From: Rotaria sordida
Taxonomy: Eukaryota; Rotifera; Eurotatoria; Philodinida; Philodinidae
Direction: 5' to 3'
Length of the DNA stretch: 64,000 nucleotides
NCBI GenBank assembly: GCA_905250125.1
Contig: CAJNOL010000011.1
Coordinates: 248,001-312,000, forward strand
In this document: one piece after another, positions 1 to 13,231 of the stretch
Position numbering within the stretch: the first letter of the stretch is position 1
Layout of the letters: each line of letters opens with the position of its first letter
The notes under the pieces: model-generated
Told to the model about the DNA's origin: nothing
Database searches by the model: none
Seen by the model: only the letters and a program-made list of their open reading frames with translations
Program-made: the position numbers and the translations under genes

Positions 1-279
1 CTAACAACAAAATTGACTGCCAAGGTAGACAATCTCTTGAATAATATATTAACAAATAATAATGTACGACAAAACCTCTATTCATTTATTTTATACGTTT
101 CATATAGTATTTAAATTAGGCACTGAAAACGTTGTATCTTCGGTTATTTATCTCATACACTTTTATGTTATACTACACAGATACTAGAACTATTGGAACT
201 GGATCAGAATGGAGTTAATCGAGAAGCACAACATTATTCAACTAGTACATTAAAAAATAAACTCTTACGAATGTCTTAG
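1..279 (+). CDS. 3' end of an unrecognised gene (two exons)
   Basis: The window opens inside an exon that stays open in frame 1 to position 63, where a GT donor follows an Asn-rich stretch. An acceptor ending at 180 opens the last exon, 181-279, ending in TAG. Both joins are phase 0. The visible C-terminus is about 53 residues, rich in Leu, Asn and Lys (Leu-Leu-Glu-Leu-Leu-Glu near the start of the last exon), consistent with a helical or coiled-coil tail. No family is recognised. An AATAAA-like signal lies near 520. The call rests on the paired splice sites and clean phase; the rest of the gene is off the left edge. Confidence 0.5.
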
Positions 280-1166
280 TGATCAATAGCAGTCAAAGAA
301 ATATCGTGTGATCGAAATCACTATTTGGTTCTTTTTCTTCAAATTGTATAATGCTCCACTCTTTACAAAAGTATTTTATATTTTTGCAATGGAATTATAT
401 ATATATATAAAACAAATCGAGAATGAAGTAAAATCAATTACAGTAATATTAATACAATTGTATTGATAATTTTGTTCTAGTAATGTATGTCAACATTTGT
501 CAAATTATGTTTTTGTTTAAAAATAAATGTATTCTCTCATTTTAACTGTCAAAGAGATTCTATTGGATGAACATTACTTCGATTTAAGACCTTCAAAATA
601 GAGATGTGCACGACTATACTACTGTACGCTGCAAATCTCTACTTTATCAATTTCTTGATAAATACAAACGATAATTATTTTATCGAAAACAAAATTCTTG
701 ATTAGTTTGATTGAAGTCAACTTTTTTTTTTGTTTAAAACATTTACATTCTGTTTAAAATTCAATTTTTGCCTCTCCGACATTACTCAACATACTGGACT
801 TTATATATATATATACATTGATTTTTATTCTAACTTAGTCATTGTCTCTTAATGTAAAATATTTATTTGAACAAATATCATTTTCATAGTTTTTTTTTCC
901 TAGAATTTATTTCATTGTAAATCTTGTATGTTTTGTTTTTGTTTTTGCTTTTTTTTCATTATTACATAGTTAATAGAACAAAAATCATTTGAAAGATAAA
1001 AATGAAAATTTAAGCTGTATTATGATATAATAAATTAGATATATTTAAATACACGACAGAAAAAGCAAAAAAAAATGATTATTATGCATCGCTGCTACTA
1101 CTGCGTATAACTAAATTAGCTTTATTATGATCAGTTTCTTTGCTTTGAGGATCAAAAATGTGCTTG
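280..1166. other. Intergenic, AT-rich, no gene seen
   Basis: Contains poly-T runs, short (AT)n stretches near 395-410 and 802-815, and candidate poly(A) signals for the convergent genes on each side. No convincing open frame or RNA gene. On the minus strand 1080-1160 is open and reads like coding sequence, discussed with the neighbouring gene end. Confidence 0.5.
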
Positions 1167-1600
1167 TTAATGAAGAGAAGATGCAGGAGTAGCTATATAA
1201 AAAATAAAAATAAAAAAAATAAAGCTTCAAAAATATAAACCTTTTGGACTTAGTTTTGATGAAGATGGTTTAACTTCAACATTTAATTTAGCCGATTCGT
1301 CAGACAATGTCGCCAATCGAGCTGATTGATTAGATGCTGTTATTGTTGCAGTAAACATTGAACTAGGAAATACTGCTGATGGTTTCTATCGAATAAAATT
1401 TCTTGAACAAAACAAAAGAAAATTAAATATATTTTTAGTTACAATTGCTGACTGATCTCTTGCTGTAGTAGATCGAGCATTTCGAAATAGAACTCTACCT
1501 ATATTTATATTATTTGTTGAACGTGTAATAAAATTACGTATATTATTCATTATTGTTTGAACATTTTGTGGCATTTGCGGAGATGAAAATCGATTGTAAT
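1167..1600 (-). CDS. C-terminal exons of an unrecognised minus-strand gene
   Basis: Three exons with GT-AG introns in consistent phase: 1443-1600, 1241-1385 and 1167-1192, ending in TAA. The product tail is Ser/Thr/Asn-rich with scattered Arg and no transmembrane segment, like a cytoplasmic or disordered tail. The true last exon is uncertain: the frame offset by one continues openly to a TAA at about 1077 and looks codon-like (Asn-Lys-Ala-Asn-Leu-Val-Ile-Arg then Ser4), so an undetected splice site or a one-base indel may exist. Upstream exons are not seen; a foldback element begins right upstream at about 1650. It could be the tail of the LDL-receptor-like fragment at 2829-3228, but nothing proves that link. 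Confidence 0.4.
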
Positions 1601-1649
1601 CTAAGAAAAAAAATATGTATATATATATATATATTTCGACTAACAAGGA

Positions 1650-2240
1650 AATCTTTCCAAGTGCCAAATCACTTTTCGACCGAGATAATATTTATCTGAT
1701 GAATACAAGTGAGTAATAGAAAAGTTTAAAATGGTTTGATTTTTCGGATGTTTGTTTTTCAGATATCGGAATTTTACTGAATTTTTCAGCAAAAAGCTGT
1801 GATGGTCGTCGTCAAGTCACGTTAGAGTTTCGACTCCAAACTTTGTATGAACGATGTTCGTAATGAGATTAGCCGATTGTATAATTTTTTTTTCTTTTTG
1901 AGTATGTAAATATATGAAAAAAATTTTCCTTTTACACATGAGGGAATTTCGAATATTCTATGTCTCAGGACACAAGACACTAGATAACTTACAACTTGTT
2001 CAATGAGTTAATCACATTAAGAACTTTGTTCGTGCAAAGTTTGAAGTCGAAACTCTCACAAGACTTGAGAGAATTATAGCTTTTTGTTGAAAATCTCAGT
2101 AAAACTTCGATATTTCAAGAATGAAGATTCGGAAAACTCAACCATTCTAGATTATTTTATGACTCACTAGTATTCATCAAATGAACATCGCCTCGATCGA
2201 CAAGGAATTTGACACTTGAAGAAGTTCTTTTGTAAGCTAT
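1650..2240. repeat. Long foldback (inverted-repeat) element
   Basis: The stretch about 1650-1875 and the reverse complement of about 2005-2240 are clearly related over roughly 220 bp, with blocks such as CAAAGTTTG, GTCGAAACTCT and AGCTTTTTG shared in order. About 130 bp of AT-rich sequence lies between the arms. Arms are diverged and carry no open frame, so this looks like an old non-autonomous foldback transposon. Confidence 0.75.
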
Positions 2241-2309
2241 CGAATTATTAATATATCGATTGTCTAAAGACACCAGGTTTTTAGGAAAAGTGTCTTTTTG
2301 AATTTTAAT

Positions 2310-2500
2310 CTGAAACTTTGCACATATAGAGAACTCAACGAAATTAGTTTCCATAAAAAAATTCATAAGTTTTGAACAAAATCTCTTCGAGATATCAAAC
2401 TTTCAAGATATAGATCCATTTCAATGGATAGTGTATGCAACATGCAGCCTTTGAAAGCTAGTCTAATTGAGTTCTCTGTATATGCAAACTTCAATAACTT
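2310..2500. repeat. Short foldback element
   Basis: The segment near 2310-2347, containing AGAGAACTCAA, reappears inverted near 2458-2495 as TTGAGTTCTCT with matching flanks (TTTGCA / TGCAAA). The arms are about 38 bp around a centre near 2400. It lies between two other inverted repeats and may be part of a larger composite. Confidence 0.6.
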
Positions 2501-2694
2501 ACGAGAGAACGTTCCCAAATGATTAAAACCTTTTTGAGCCTATATTGTGTTCAGTCGTAAGGAGCCAATAGACTAGAATATTCTCCAAAGGGTTTATGTT
2601 GACATTAAGATTTGACCAATATATTAACTTTTTAGTAAATTTTGGCCTGAAAACTTTGGTTAAATGAAGGTCACATGAGACTATCTTATGCACA

Positions 2695-2840
2695 AATTTT
2701 CAAAAATTTTCAATTGAGTGTCTCTAAGATATGCATTTTTCAGACGTCAAACGGTTTTCCATTGATGCCATGTAAAACATGCGTATTTTGTAAGTTGTAT
2801 ATCTTAGAGGCACTCGATCGAAAACTTTTGAAAGATATTG
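2695..2840. repeat. Hairpin element next to the LDLa fragment
   Basis: The left arm (about 2695-2760) and right arm (about 2770-2838) are inverted copies: GAGTGTCTCTAAGATAT is mirrored by ATATCTTAGAGGCACTC, with GCATGTTTTACATGGC near the centre. The right arm ends where the coding character of the LDLa fragment stops, so this element probably truncated it. Confidence 0.65.
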
Positions 2841-3228
2841 ATTTGGATTTTCATCAATATTATCACCACAATAATGTATTCCTATTAAAGACAAAAATTA
2901 TATTACAAAAAGAAAAACAAACGATTTCTCCTTCCATCACAAACATATGAAATTAGTGTACAATTTTGATTTCGACATTGAAATTGTGTTGATGTATATT
3001 GTTGTTGTAGACATGTACTTAGTTCATCGGATCCATCTTCACAATCATTAACTAGAAAAAGAAAAAGAAAAACATTTCTCTAAATTTACAAAACAGACTA
3101 AATACTTATCTCCATTACACTTTGTTGACCATAGTATACATCGCTCATTTGGTAGACCACAATGATGTTGATTACAACTACAATTTGATACACATATTCG
3201 ATGATTTCCATTATTTATAAGAATACAG
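2829..3228 (-). pseudogene. LDL-receptor class A repeat fragment, probably broken
   Basis: Three minus-strand coding blocks, 3106-3228, 2923-3051 and 2829-2881. Joined conceptually they show one LDLa module: Cys pairs, a Cys-Asn-Gly-Asp segment, then the hallmark Cys-Glu-Asp-Gly-Ser-Asp-Glu. A degenerate second module follows (Phe-Gln-Cys, Val-Cys-Asp-Gly, Asp-Glu). LDLa modules are about 40-residue calcium-binding folds of lipoprotein receptors and many secreted proteins. The first splice join does not keep frame: using the good donor at 3105 and acceptor at 3052 gives a stop at once. No start, signal peptide or membrane anchor is present, and both sides are repeats. A surviving gene with an unusual splice remains possible. 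Confidence 0.6.
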
Positions 3229-3545
3229 CTGATTATAAATAATAAATCATATAGATAATTAAACGATCAATCAGCAATGTTCCTTAAAAATCTGTTCATA
3301 GGTATTGATAGAGTTCTCCTAGTGATGGATTCCATTATTCTTACTTTTCACGCTGGTCGAAAGTTAGATCATCTGATTGATGGATACATCATTTTTTCGA
3401 TCTATAACGACAAAAACTGTTTGGTTCAAGTAAAACATCAACATTTGCCGAAACAACACTATTTACGATAAATCCTTGAAGCAACTGTTCGATTTTTATG
3501 AAATATTATTGTTCTTCGGAATTCGAGATTCGTGTGCTTCGCACA

Positions 3546-3950
3546 CCGATCTGCAGTTTTCAGCAATCGAAATAGCAGAACATCGGGCGTTCTTTTATCT
3601 TATACTATAAAAGACAAAATTATTTTAAAATCCATGGTTTTCGCAAAACAAAAAAGTGCATGAAAAAGGTATTGATACGCGATTTTGTTTGCTCAATATT
3701 GAGATAATTACATGAATCGTTCCTTAAACAATAGATCTGAATTCCTTCTATCTAAAGCATGTGTCAAAATCAAACTTAAATCGAAACAGAACATCGTTTC
3801 CATACATTTTGTGAAAATGATAGTTTTTAATATAATTTTATCGTATATAATGTCAGACAGAAAAAAACATTCCGAACTCTCCTTTTTTGTTTTTTGATTG
3901 CTGAAAACCGCAAGTTGCTAGTTGTTGCTATTGTCGAGTTATTTAGTTTA
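3546..3950. repeat. Foldback MITE, copy 1 of a two-copy family
   Basis: The left end carries TGCAGTTTTCAGCAATC and the right end GATTGCTGAAAACCGCAAG, inverted relative to each other. The inner arms also pair (around 3600-3665 with 3800-3860). The same element occurs at 28858-29360, with shared ends, arms and central segment (AATAGATCTGAATTCC here, TATAGATCTGAAGTTCC there). No transposase is encoded. Confidence 0.75.
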
Positions 3951-4175
3951 CAATCAATCTTTCTGATTTCTTGATGTGGACATTAAATCATTGATTTAAA
4001 AATAAGATTGATTTTTTTCTGTTTACTCTTTCTTTTTTTACGTATATGTTCGAGACAAGAGCAATATGTAAAATAGTTCTTTACATTGAATAGAATTGAA
4101 AAGAAATACGCCATTGGCAATTTTGTAAAGTAAACTTAAATGTAAATTCGGGTTTTCTTTTGTGATTTATTTATT

Positions 4176-5655
4176 TTAATTATTACATCTGTATGTAATT
4201 CTTATTGTTCGAGTTTTTGTATTTGGATCAAGTGGTAATATTTCACCATGTTGAAATAGACAATGACGAAAATTATGATGAGATGAATTTAACGAAAATT
4301 CATTTAGTTCTTGATTGATTATTTTATTTGATTTTGAATCATTTAATTCATCAATATTATCGTTATAGACATCACTTGTTACATCAGAACTAAACAAGAA
4401 AAATGATCGGTTTTTTTTTTTGATAAAAAGATTTCAAATTAAAAAAAAAATCAAATTCCAACCGATCAATACATCGTGGTGTTTTTGGTACACGGGTTGA
4501 ACTATAACTAATTAGTGGACGTTGAGTTGATTGTAGTTGAACTGAATATTTATCATCATTTCGTAAGCGTTTACGTGAAGAACATATAACTTCAATATTT
4601 CGTTTACATGCATCTATATTTTCTTGTTCATATTTAATTAATTCTTCAAGTTTAATAGCTGTCTAAAAAGAATTATTTTTCATATTTATAATATGATTAT
4701 GAATATCTCACTTGTGGACGAATATGATTACAAGTTATATTAAGATGTTTGTCTTTGAGAAATTTATCAATACGTTTTTCATATAATATCCATATCTTTA
4801 ATAATGAAAATTCAAGTACTAGTTCTTTTTCATTTTAAATTAAGTCTTTCGAGATGTAACGATGTAGCATAGTCAACGTATCTCAAATATGATATTTAGT
4901 GTGCTTGCAAGTATATGGGAAGTTGACAATATTGAACGTATGAATATTTTTTCCCTACATTTTAATTATCGTATTTTTGCATGATTACGACCGACATTAA
5001 CCACAAAAAATATGCTAGAATGAATGATCCTTGGTTTCTCACTCTTATCTTTCAATAGTGGGTATTTATTTTCAATGAATTACTCAAGTCATATATTAGT
5101 TAATCATCATATTTTGTGTCAATAATCGGAAGACATTCTAGGGTACCTGATGTAATTTTGAAGTAAAAATAATATTCCTCAGTTGAGCTTTGAGTTTTTT
5201 TTTTGGAAGAAGACGTCAAACTTCGAAAGTAACACTCGATCGTAAAATAGTTGTATGCGAGAAATTATTAAGAGCTAACACTTCAATATCGTATTGTTGA
5301 TAGAGGAGAGTCAAGAGTTATTAACATTTTATGATAAAAGAAATAAAATGTTTATATCTCACGAATCATTCAGGAAAAGAAATCTAAAACTTGCTGGAAG
5401 ATTAGTATTCACTGTTAACAATAATCACAATTCATTAGAAATCTCTAGCTATCATGGTCGAGTAGTGATACTCAATAGGTTAATTTAATCGTTTACCTTT
5501 TCTACTTTTTCAATTAAATAATTAGAAATATATTTAGAAAAAATAGCATCTTTTAAACAACATGTTAATTGATTGATATTTTGTGATGAATTTCGATCTT
5601 GATTGTATTCACTATTGTCAAAATTTAATTCTGATTTTATATTAGATGTTTGCAT
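4176..5655 (-). CDS. Unrecognised small coiled-coil-like protein, four exons
   Basis: Exons: 5497-5655 (ATG at 5655), one ending about 4712 that opens with Ile-Trp-Ile-Leu-Tyr, one starting after TTTTTAG near 4662, and the last ending with TAA at 4176-4178. All joins keep frame with GT-AG sites. The product is about 220 residues. The middle is highly charged and helical (Lys/Glu/Leu-rich, about residues 45-120), followed by a basic Ser/Thr tail with Pro-Lys-Thr-Pro-Arg, a possible phosphorylation site. No family is recognised. The first intron is about 670 bp, much longer than the others. It lies 1 kb downstream of RERE on the same strand. Confidence 0.55.
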
Positions 5656-6684
5656 CGAATAAGGTTACATAAAAAACAAATTATTAAATAAAAAAAGAAA
5701 TTCTTTATTGAAAATTAGTAACTAAGACAAAACAAAAAAAAATAAGAAAAAAAAACAACATTTTTATTCATTAGAATTATTATAATATATAAAGCAATTA
5801 AGATAATCATCATGTCAACATTCTCGTTTGTAACTCTTAGTAATAAGCAAAAAAGAATAGATTGTTATAATCCTTGCGTGACAATCATTTATGCTTGTTC
5901 TTTTTTGGCACGTTTTTATTAATACTTTATCTTTCTTTTTCTATGATGAAGTAAATATTTGTCTTAGCTATCATTATGTCTATTAGCAGGAGCATATTTT
6001 TCGACACACAGATGTGCAAAACTAATCTTCTTTATTAAACAGGTTTTCGACATGCCTTGATTTCTAAAACAAAAAAACAACGAACAATTTCTTTTTTTTT
6101 TTTTTTATAATAAATGATCTTTGCGTGTGTGTGGGTGTATTTGGATTTGAAAAAAAAGCAAATTTATCTGATCTTCTATATAATGAAGTATATTATAATG
6201 AGTATAAGAATTTCTTTGTTTCATTCAAACAAAATACTTTTCAAAAAGAGAATGAGAGAAAAAAGAAAACGAAAACAAAACAGACCAACACAACAAACTA
6301 GCACAACAAGTACAAGAGAGAGAAAACAAAAGAGAAAATGATATCGTTTGTACATTTTATAAACAAAATATGACAAGGAGAAAAACGGCGAAAAGCACCG
6401 AGTACAAAAGGATAAATGTCTTTTTCTTATTTAATATATTTTAATAATTGACGGAAGAAGCAAACTAATCTACATAATGAATAATAGAAATGATTAGATA
6501 ATAGATTATCTTTTGAAATTTCTTTCTTCTTTAAATTTTGAGACAAGTTTTGTTTTGTTTCACTGTCGGAGTATACCAAATAGATAATCATTTAGAATCG
6601 TCTAAAAAAAAATTTCATAAATAAGAAAAGATTTAATAGAAAAAGAATTTTTTTCTTCTATTTACCGACCTATATTCATCAGAT
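5656..6684. other. Intergenic, including RERE 3' UTR
   Basis: A/T-rich sequence with a T run near 6092-6107, several AATAAA-type signals on the minus strand and a purine-rich tract 6240-6340. No gene recognised. Confidence 0.5.
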
Positions 6685-9286
6685 TTAATGATGAAATGGA
6701 AATCGAAGTTGTTGTTGTTGTCTTTCCATATCTAAATTGAAACGACGAAATTCATTTTCATTATGTTCACGTATTGATCGTTCTCGTGCATTTAATCGAG
6801 AGAGATCTTCATGACGTGACATCTATAATTAAATGAGATAATTATTTTTTTTTTGCTTTCTTGTCATTAAATAAAGAATAATAATTATACTTGAAGTGGA
6901 TTAGCAGCAAGTGCTAATGCCATTGGATCAAATCGTGCACCATTAGCTAACATAAATGCCATTAATTCACGTTCACGTGATAAATTATGCATTGCTTCAA
7001 GACTTGACATCGATGATGGAGGTGGTGGTGGGCCAGCTGAATGTAACAATTGTCCACCATGAGATAGACCTATTATTATATATATATATATAATAATTAA
7101 ATTTATTAGAAAAAGAAAAAAAATTTGAAAGAGGATTACCAAATGGCATCATTGATGGTGGCGGTGGTGGTGGTATTGTAGGTCCATTTGAATTATTTGA
7201 TGATGATGACGGTGAATCATTGGTGTTACCCAAATGAAGATGTGTATGTGAATGAGAATGAATATGAGAATGATTATGTGTGTTATTTGAAACAGAATTA
7301 GCGGATGCTGATGTATTATTTGATGGTGATGGTAATATAGCTGATGAAGGGGATGGAGTACCAAATGGTGACATCATACTACGATAACGAGGATCAAGTA
7401 AAAGAACTGCAGTAGTCGGATCAAAACTGCCTGGAGTTGGACGTCCAATACTCGTATTATAATGTGATTGAGCAGCAAATAATTGAGCAGCGGCTGCAGC
7501 TGCAGGATTCATTAAACGAAAACCTAATGGATCAAGATGACGTAATGCAGCAGCATTATCATGTAATGATGGACCAAAAGGTGAAGGAAAATTTAATGGT
7601 GGTGGTCCAGTAGTACCAGCACCAGGTGGTTTAGGTCCACCGGGTATAGCATGTAATGGTAATGGATGAAATAAAGAACTACTACGATTCATTAATAATG
7701 AATCATGATGATGATTAAGTGTTGAAAATGGTGGTGGTGGCTGTTGTGGTGGACCAGATGAATGAAGTAATGGTGGTCCTTTATCCAAAGAAAAGGGTAA
7801 TTTCTAAAACAAATTACAAAAATAAAAATGATAAATGATAAAGAATTTGTCTGCTTTTTTTTCTTGTATAGATATACAGATAAATTTCCTACTTCTTGTT
7901 TAAGTCCCATCATCATCATAGCTGCAGATGATGGTATTGGAGGCATTGATGATATTTCTTGTTGTTGTTGTTGTTGTTGTTGTTGCTGTTGTTGTTCATT
8001 ATTATTTGATGATACTTGTTGTTGTTGTTGTTGTTGTTGTTTCTGACGTACACGTGAACCGCGTTTAAGTATAATATCGGTGCGTGCACAAGAATTTTGC
8101 GATATTGATCGATCGTAAACTTGTAATAAAACAATTCCTTGTGGTTTATTATAACATTCTACAAAAGAGAAATAAGAACGTTTTTTTTTTAATATTTGCT
8201 TTATAATACAATTCGTTTTTTTTTCTTCTAACCTCTTTCACATGTTAATGGTGCTGGTCCACTATCAGAACTGATTTCATGATTACCACTCATTGAACTA
8301 TCTGATATATTTCCATCATCAGTCATATCAGTTGTTAACGAATCATTATCTTTTGATTCATTTAATGATGATGGAATAAGAAGTGGTGGTGGTGGTGGTG
8401 CTGATGTTATCGATGGTAAATTAAGAGATGATGGAGTTACATCACCACTAAGAATTGTTGGATGAATCGAAGTTGATTTTGGTGTATGACTAAGACTATT
8501 TGAATGTGATTGTGATCGATGTGATGATGGAGAATCTAATTCTTCATCTAAATATAGTAAAAGAAAATTTTTGGTTTTTTTTTTTTGAATTAATTCAATA
8601 AAAAAACAATGAAATATTTGATATACCTTTAGGTATTCGTCGTTGATCAGGACTATGAATAGATGATGTTTTTGATGTACGTGAAAATGCTGAACGTGGT
8701 GAAGATAATAATGATGATTGTAATAAATTTGGATGAAGTGTTGATGAATTTTCATTTATACTTATTGGTTCAGATTTAATTGTTGATGATGGAGATAGAA
8801 TAAAATTACAATTCGTCTGTTTTGTATGATCAATAAGAATTTTATTTGTTATTTTTGCAGCACCATTTGATAATATTGATGATGGAGAATTTATTTCTTG
8901 TTTACATGTTGTTGCATTAGTTATTAATGGTGGTAATGGTTGAGATAGTGTTGGTGATGATAATTCTTCGGCTTTAATTAGAAAACCAGATGATGTTGTC
9001 GTAGGAATCGAATCTGAAGATTCTATGAACAGAAAAAAAAATAATATTTTTAATTTTTATTACGAAACCAAAAAAGTTCTGAGTTTTTGTCCGTACGAAG
9101 AATTTTTTTAGGTTTCGTCCAAACTCAAAAAAGGTTCCATAGAATACCAAAGATGATTCCGAGTTTATATTAATGAGACGAATATTTTTAAATTTCGTAA
9201 AAAAATCCTAAATTTTTTTAGATGTCAGATAAATCAGTGAACATCAATCTAGTGTAATCAGTGTGAATTTTCCGTGAACATTTTCT

Positions 9287-9319
<33 letters not shown>

Positions 9320-12300
9320 CCTATTAATGGTTTTTCATTTTCTTGTTCTTCTATTTTGATTCCAGTATTTATTATTGATTCATCTTTGATATTTTCTTCT
9401 TCTTCTCCTGTACTTTCTTGTTTTATTAATGATGTTTGTTCATTAATACGAGTTTTCTTTTTTGAACGTGTTGATGAAGGTTTTATTGATGAATTATTTT
9501 CATCAGATTTTTCAATTGTTGATGTTGATGATGGTGGTGATGATGATTGTTTAAATTTATTACGTTTTCTTTTACTACTACTACTTGGACTTGTTTCATT
9601 TAATGGTTTAAATAAATATGGTGGTGGTTCTTGATTTATAATTGGCATTTCACCATATTTTTTATAATACATTCGACAATCATAACATAATTGTTGACTA
9701 TCACGTCCACCTGGTTGTAAATCTTTTGATATTGTTTGACAATGACGACAAAATTGTTCATCTGTATCAGTTGTTGTTGTTGTATTATCATCATTATCAG
9801 AATTATGTTCAGATTCATCTTTATTATTTGTTTTTGTATTACGTTGTTTAGCTGGTGTTGGTGTTGTAGATAAATTAGCTGATGTTGAACATGGTCGTTG
9901 TCGACGACGTGGACGACTTGATTGCGCTTGTGGAGTTTTTTTCCATAAATAATAAAATTCAACTAAATCTGATGTTTCTTTATGTGGTAAATGTTCTTTA
10001 CGTATACGATAAAAATTTTTTCCATATTGTCTTAAACCTTTAATAAATTTTTTTTGATCATCATCTGACCATTTTCTATCAATACCTTTTGGTATTGGAC
10101 ACTTAACAAGTGCTTGTATAGCACGTTTACAATCATAATCATGATTATGTAAAACATTTAATGCATTTATTGTTGTATCATCTCGTTGTGCTACTTCATA
10201 CATATCTTCTGGTAAACCTCGATCACACATACCAGCAAATGCTGCAATTGATCGTGCTGCTTGTAAATACATGGATAAATCAATATCGGATGTTTTATTT
10301 TTCCATAATAATTCTTCACGTAATGAACATAAATCATCATTATTAATACCATTTGTTAATGACGACGATGAATATGATTTCAAAAGTGGCAATTTGGCTT
10401 GATGTGATGGGCCAACACGTATTTCACCTTGCGTGTTCGCCAGTCTGCGCGCTTCAGGATTGTATGTTAATATATAAAAGAATGTATCCGGATCAGGTTT
10501 AAATGCACGAGCTTCTTCAATATCTTGATAATGAGCAACACGGCATCGACCTCTGAATTAAATAAAAGAAGAAATGTTTAGATAGACAAAACAAATCTTT
10601 ATATATATATATAAATCTGTGTGTGTACGCAATAACTACATATTCTTTGTTCTCTTTTCCTTGTCAAGAGATTACAGTTGTCGGTCGTCATTTTTTTTGC
10701 TTCTTTTTCTCGTTTTTTTTTGTTCTATTCTTTATTCAAGTCAATAAGGTTTTAAATGTTCTTCTTACTTAATGTGTACGGCCGGATAGAATTCTTTGAT
10801 TTCCGATACGAATAATTCACGACCAATAATATTTGGATCTTGTATTATACCAGAATCTTTCGTTTGTTTATCTTTAATTGATGATGTTTGATTGTTACCC
10901 TCTTTAAGAAACAAAATAAAACATATTAATCAATATATTTATATTTATATTTATATATAGATATATATATAGATATACCGTTTTCTTTTTCTATACATAA
11001 AAACAACAAAAAGCATCAAGTAATTTAGTTTTCTTTTAGATGAATGAACGGAAATGATGTCGACGACGACAACGACTACTCTGCTTGCTTATTCGCGCTC
11101 TCTTATTTCTTGCACACATACAGACACACACACACACACATACAGAATCAAAAAGGCAGTGTGAGGATGTAGGATGAAGCAGAGAATGAGAAACGAGTCG
11201 ATAGAGAAAGAAACAGCAAAAAAAAAAGGAAAGGAAAAGAAAAGAAGACGAGAGAGCTCGCCTCGGTCCTTGAAACTAATCAATCATCCTTCTGTTAGCT
11301 GAAGCACGGCACGACAGCTTATCAGGTGTAGATTATTGACATTTAAAAGTTATTCTGATCAATCAATTGAAAAAGAAAATCGAAGAATCTATATCAAAGA
11401 ATAAAATGAACACACTTTACAAAAGAAAAAAGAAATTAAAAAAAAAAGAATATGTAAGATCGCGTGTCGACACGCCCATTTGACCGATCTCTTGAGAGGA
11501 GTGTTCAACTTCTATTCTTTACTCAACTCACAATTCGTCGATGAATTAAAAGCGGTATATAACATATATACATCTATATATATATATATTCAAACACAAC
11601 AATTAATGCTAGCAGGACGCGCGAGTTGTCGTTGCTGTTCTACTGTATATGTCATTAACCAGAAATTATAACATGCACACACATATATATATCTATATAT
11701 ATATATATATATATGAAGAGAAAGGATCAACTTGCCAAGTGCGATAAGACAAATAGTCTTAGCAAAATAAAAAAGAAAAGAGAAAAATAATGCTGATAGA
11801 TATAATCATAATAAATAATATACGTATCAACAAGAAAACAAATGAAATCGATAATTTGTTGCTTATTTTAACTAATAATTCTTCATCATTTATTCTTTAT
11901 GAATTACCTTCGTTTATATATGAAGTATATGATGCAAAATGTGCATGTTAAGTGTGAAAAGAAAGTGAATAGATCAACGCGAATCATAATGGACACACAG
12001 AGACGATGAAGAGAAAGAAAGAACAGCATACATAGCAAGAGAGAGAGAGAGAGAGAAAGCTCGTTGTTGCTAGTGTCACCTTAATAAGGAACAAACCGGC
12101 GTCGTGTCACGGTCCTTCTCTCTTTTCTCTATATGTGTGTGTGCGCTCGCGCTCTCTCATTCCTTTTGCTACACGACAGCGTCTCACGAACGCGCTATGC
12201 TAATGTTCGTTGAAGAGGAAGGAAAAGAAAACAACAGACGATGCACACAGCAACAATTCATCGCTCGTCATCGGGTTGGTTGAGATATAGATATATTATA

Positions 12301-13196
12301 GACATTATATTATTTATTACTGTGACATGAGCCACTACTATATTCTAATACATACAATCCTCTATCGTTTGTTGTTTAATGATAAAACAGGGTGTGAATA
12401 TATGTAGATATATATATATATCTTTGACTCAAATGTTTTGCTTCTGATAAATGAATAGAACAAAAGGTCTTTATAGAAAAAGAAAAAAAAAGAAAAACTA
12501 AGAGAGATACCTCGATTAATAAGGATGCGAACATATAATAAATATATACAGAACGAGAAAAAAAAGTCAGTTGATCCGATTAATCAATCACTTATGGTAT
12601 CGGATATGTTTCTGTTTGTTCGGCTCGATGAACCCGTATATAAGCATATGCATACCATATAGTGACATAAAATATGAATACCTGAAAAAGACTCTTTTTT
12701 TTATTTATGTTTCTTTTTTTTTCTTTTCTTTTTTTTTTCTTCTTCTTTCTTTCTACATTTCTTAATTGATGTGGTGATGACGCGTTTGTTGTAATTGATG
12801 TTGTTATTGTCAAATAACCAACAGCACAAAGGAACAAAAAATGTAACAAATAAGTTGGATTTAAAGATGTCTCTTTTCTTTCAATAAGAATTTGACTAAG
12901 GAAAAAAAAAGAAGTGAATAATGATGATTACACAAACTTAGTTTCATATGCATTTGATTATAAATCAAAAAAAAAACGATGATGATGATGATGATGATAA
13001 AGAAGACACACACACACACATATATAATATATATATATATATTGACAATGATAACACAATCAAACGAGAATGAAAGTAACGTGTACTTATAACAACATAA
13101 AAAAAGAAAAAGAAAAAATTTGATATTTTGCTTGTGTTTCGTTTTGCTTACATGCGCGCTGCTACTTAAAAGGATTTCTATTATTGTTGTTAGAAT

Positions 13197-13231
<35 letters not shown>

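Noticed and set aside
7828..8046. Plus-strand Cys-rich frame over the RERE poly-Gln exon
   Set aside because: The Cys runs are the antisense reading of CAA repeats.
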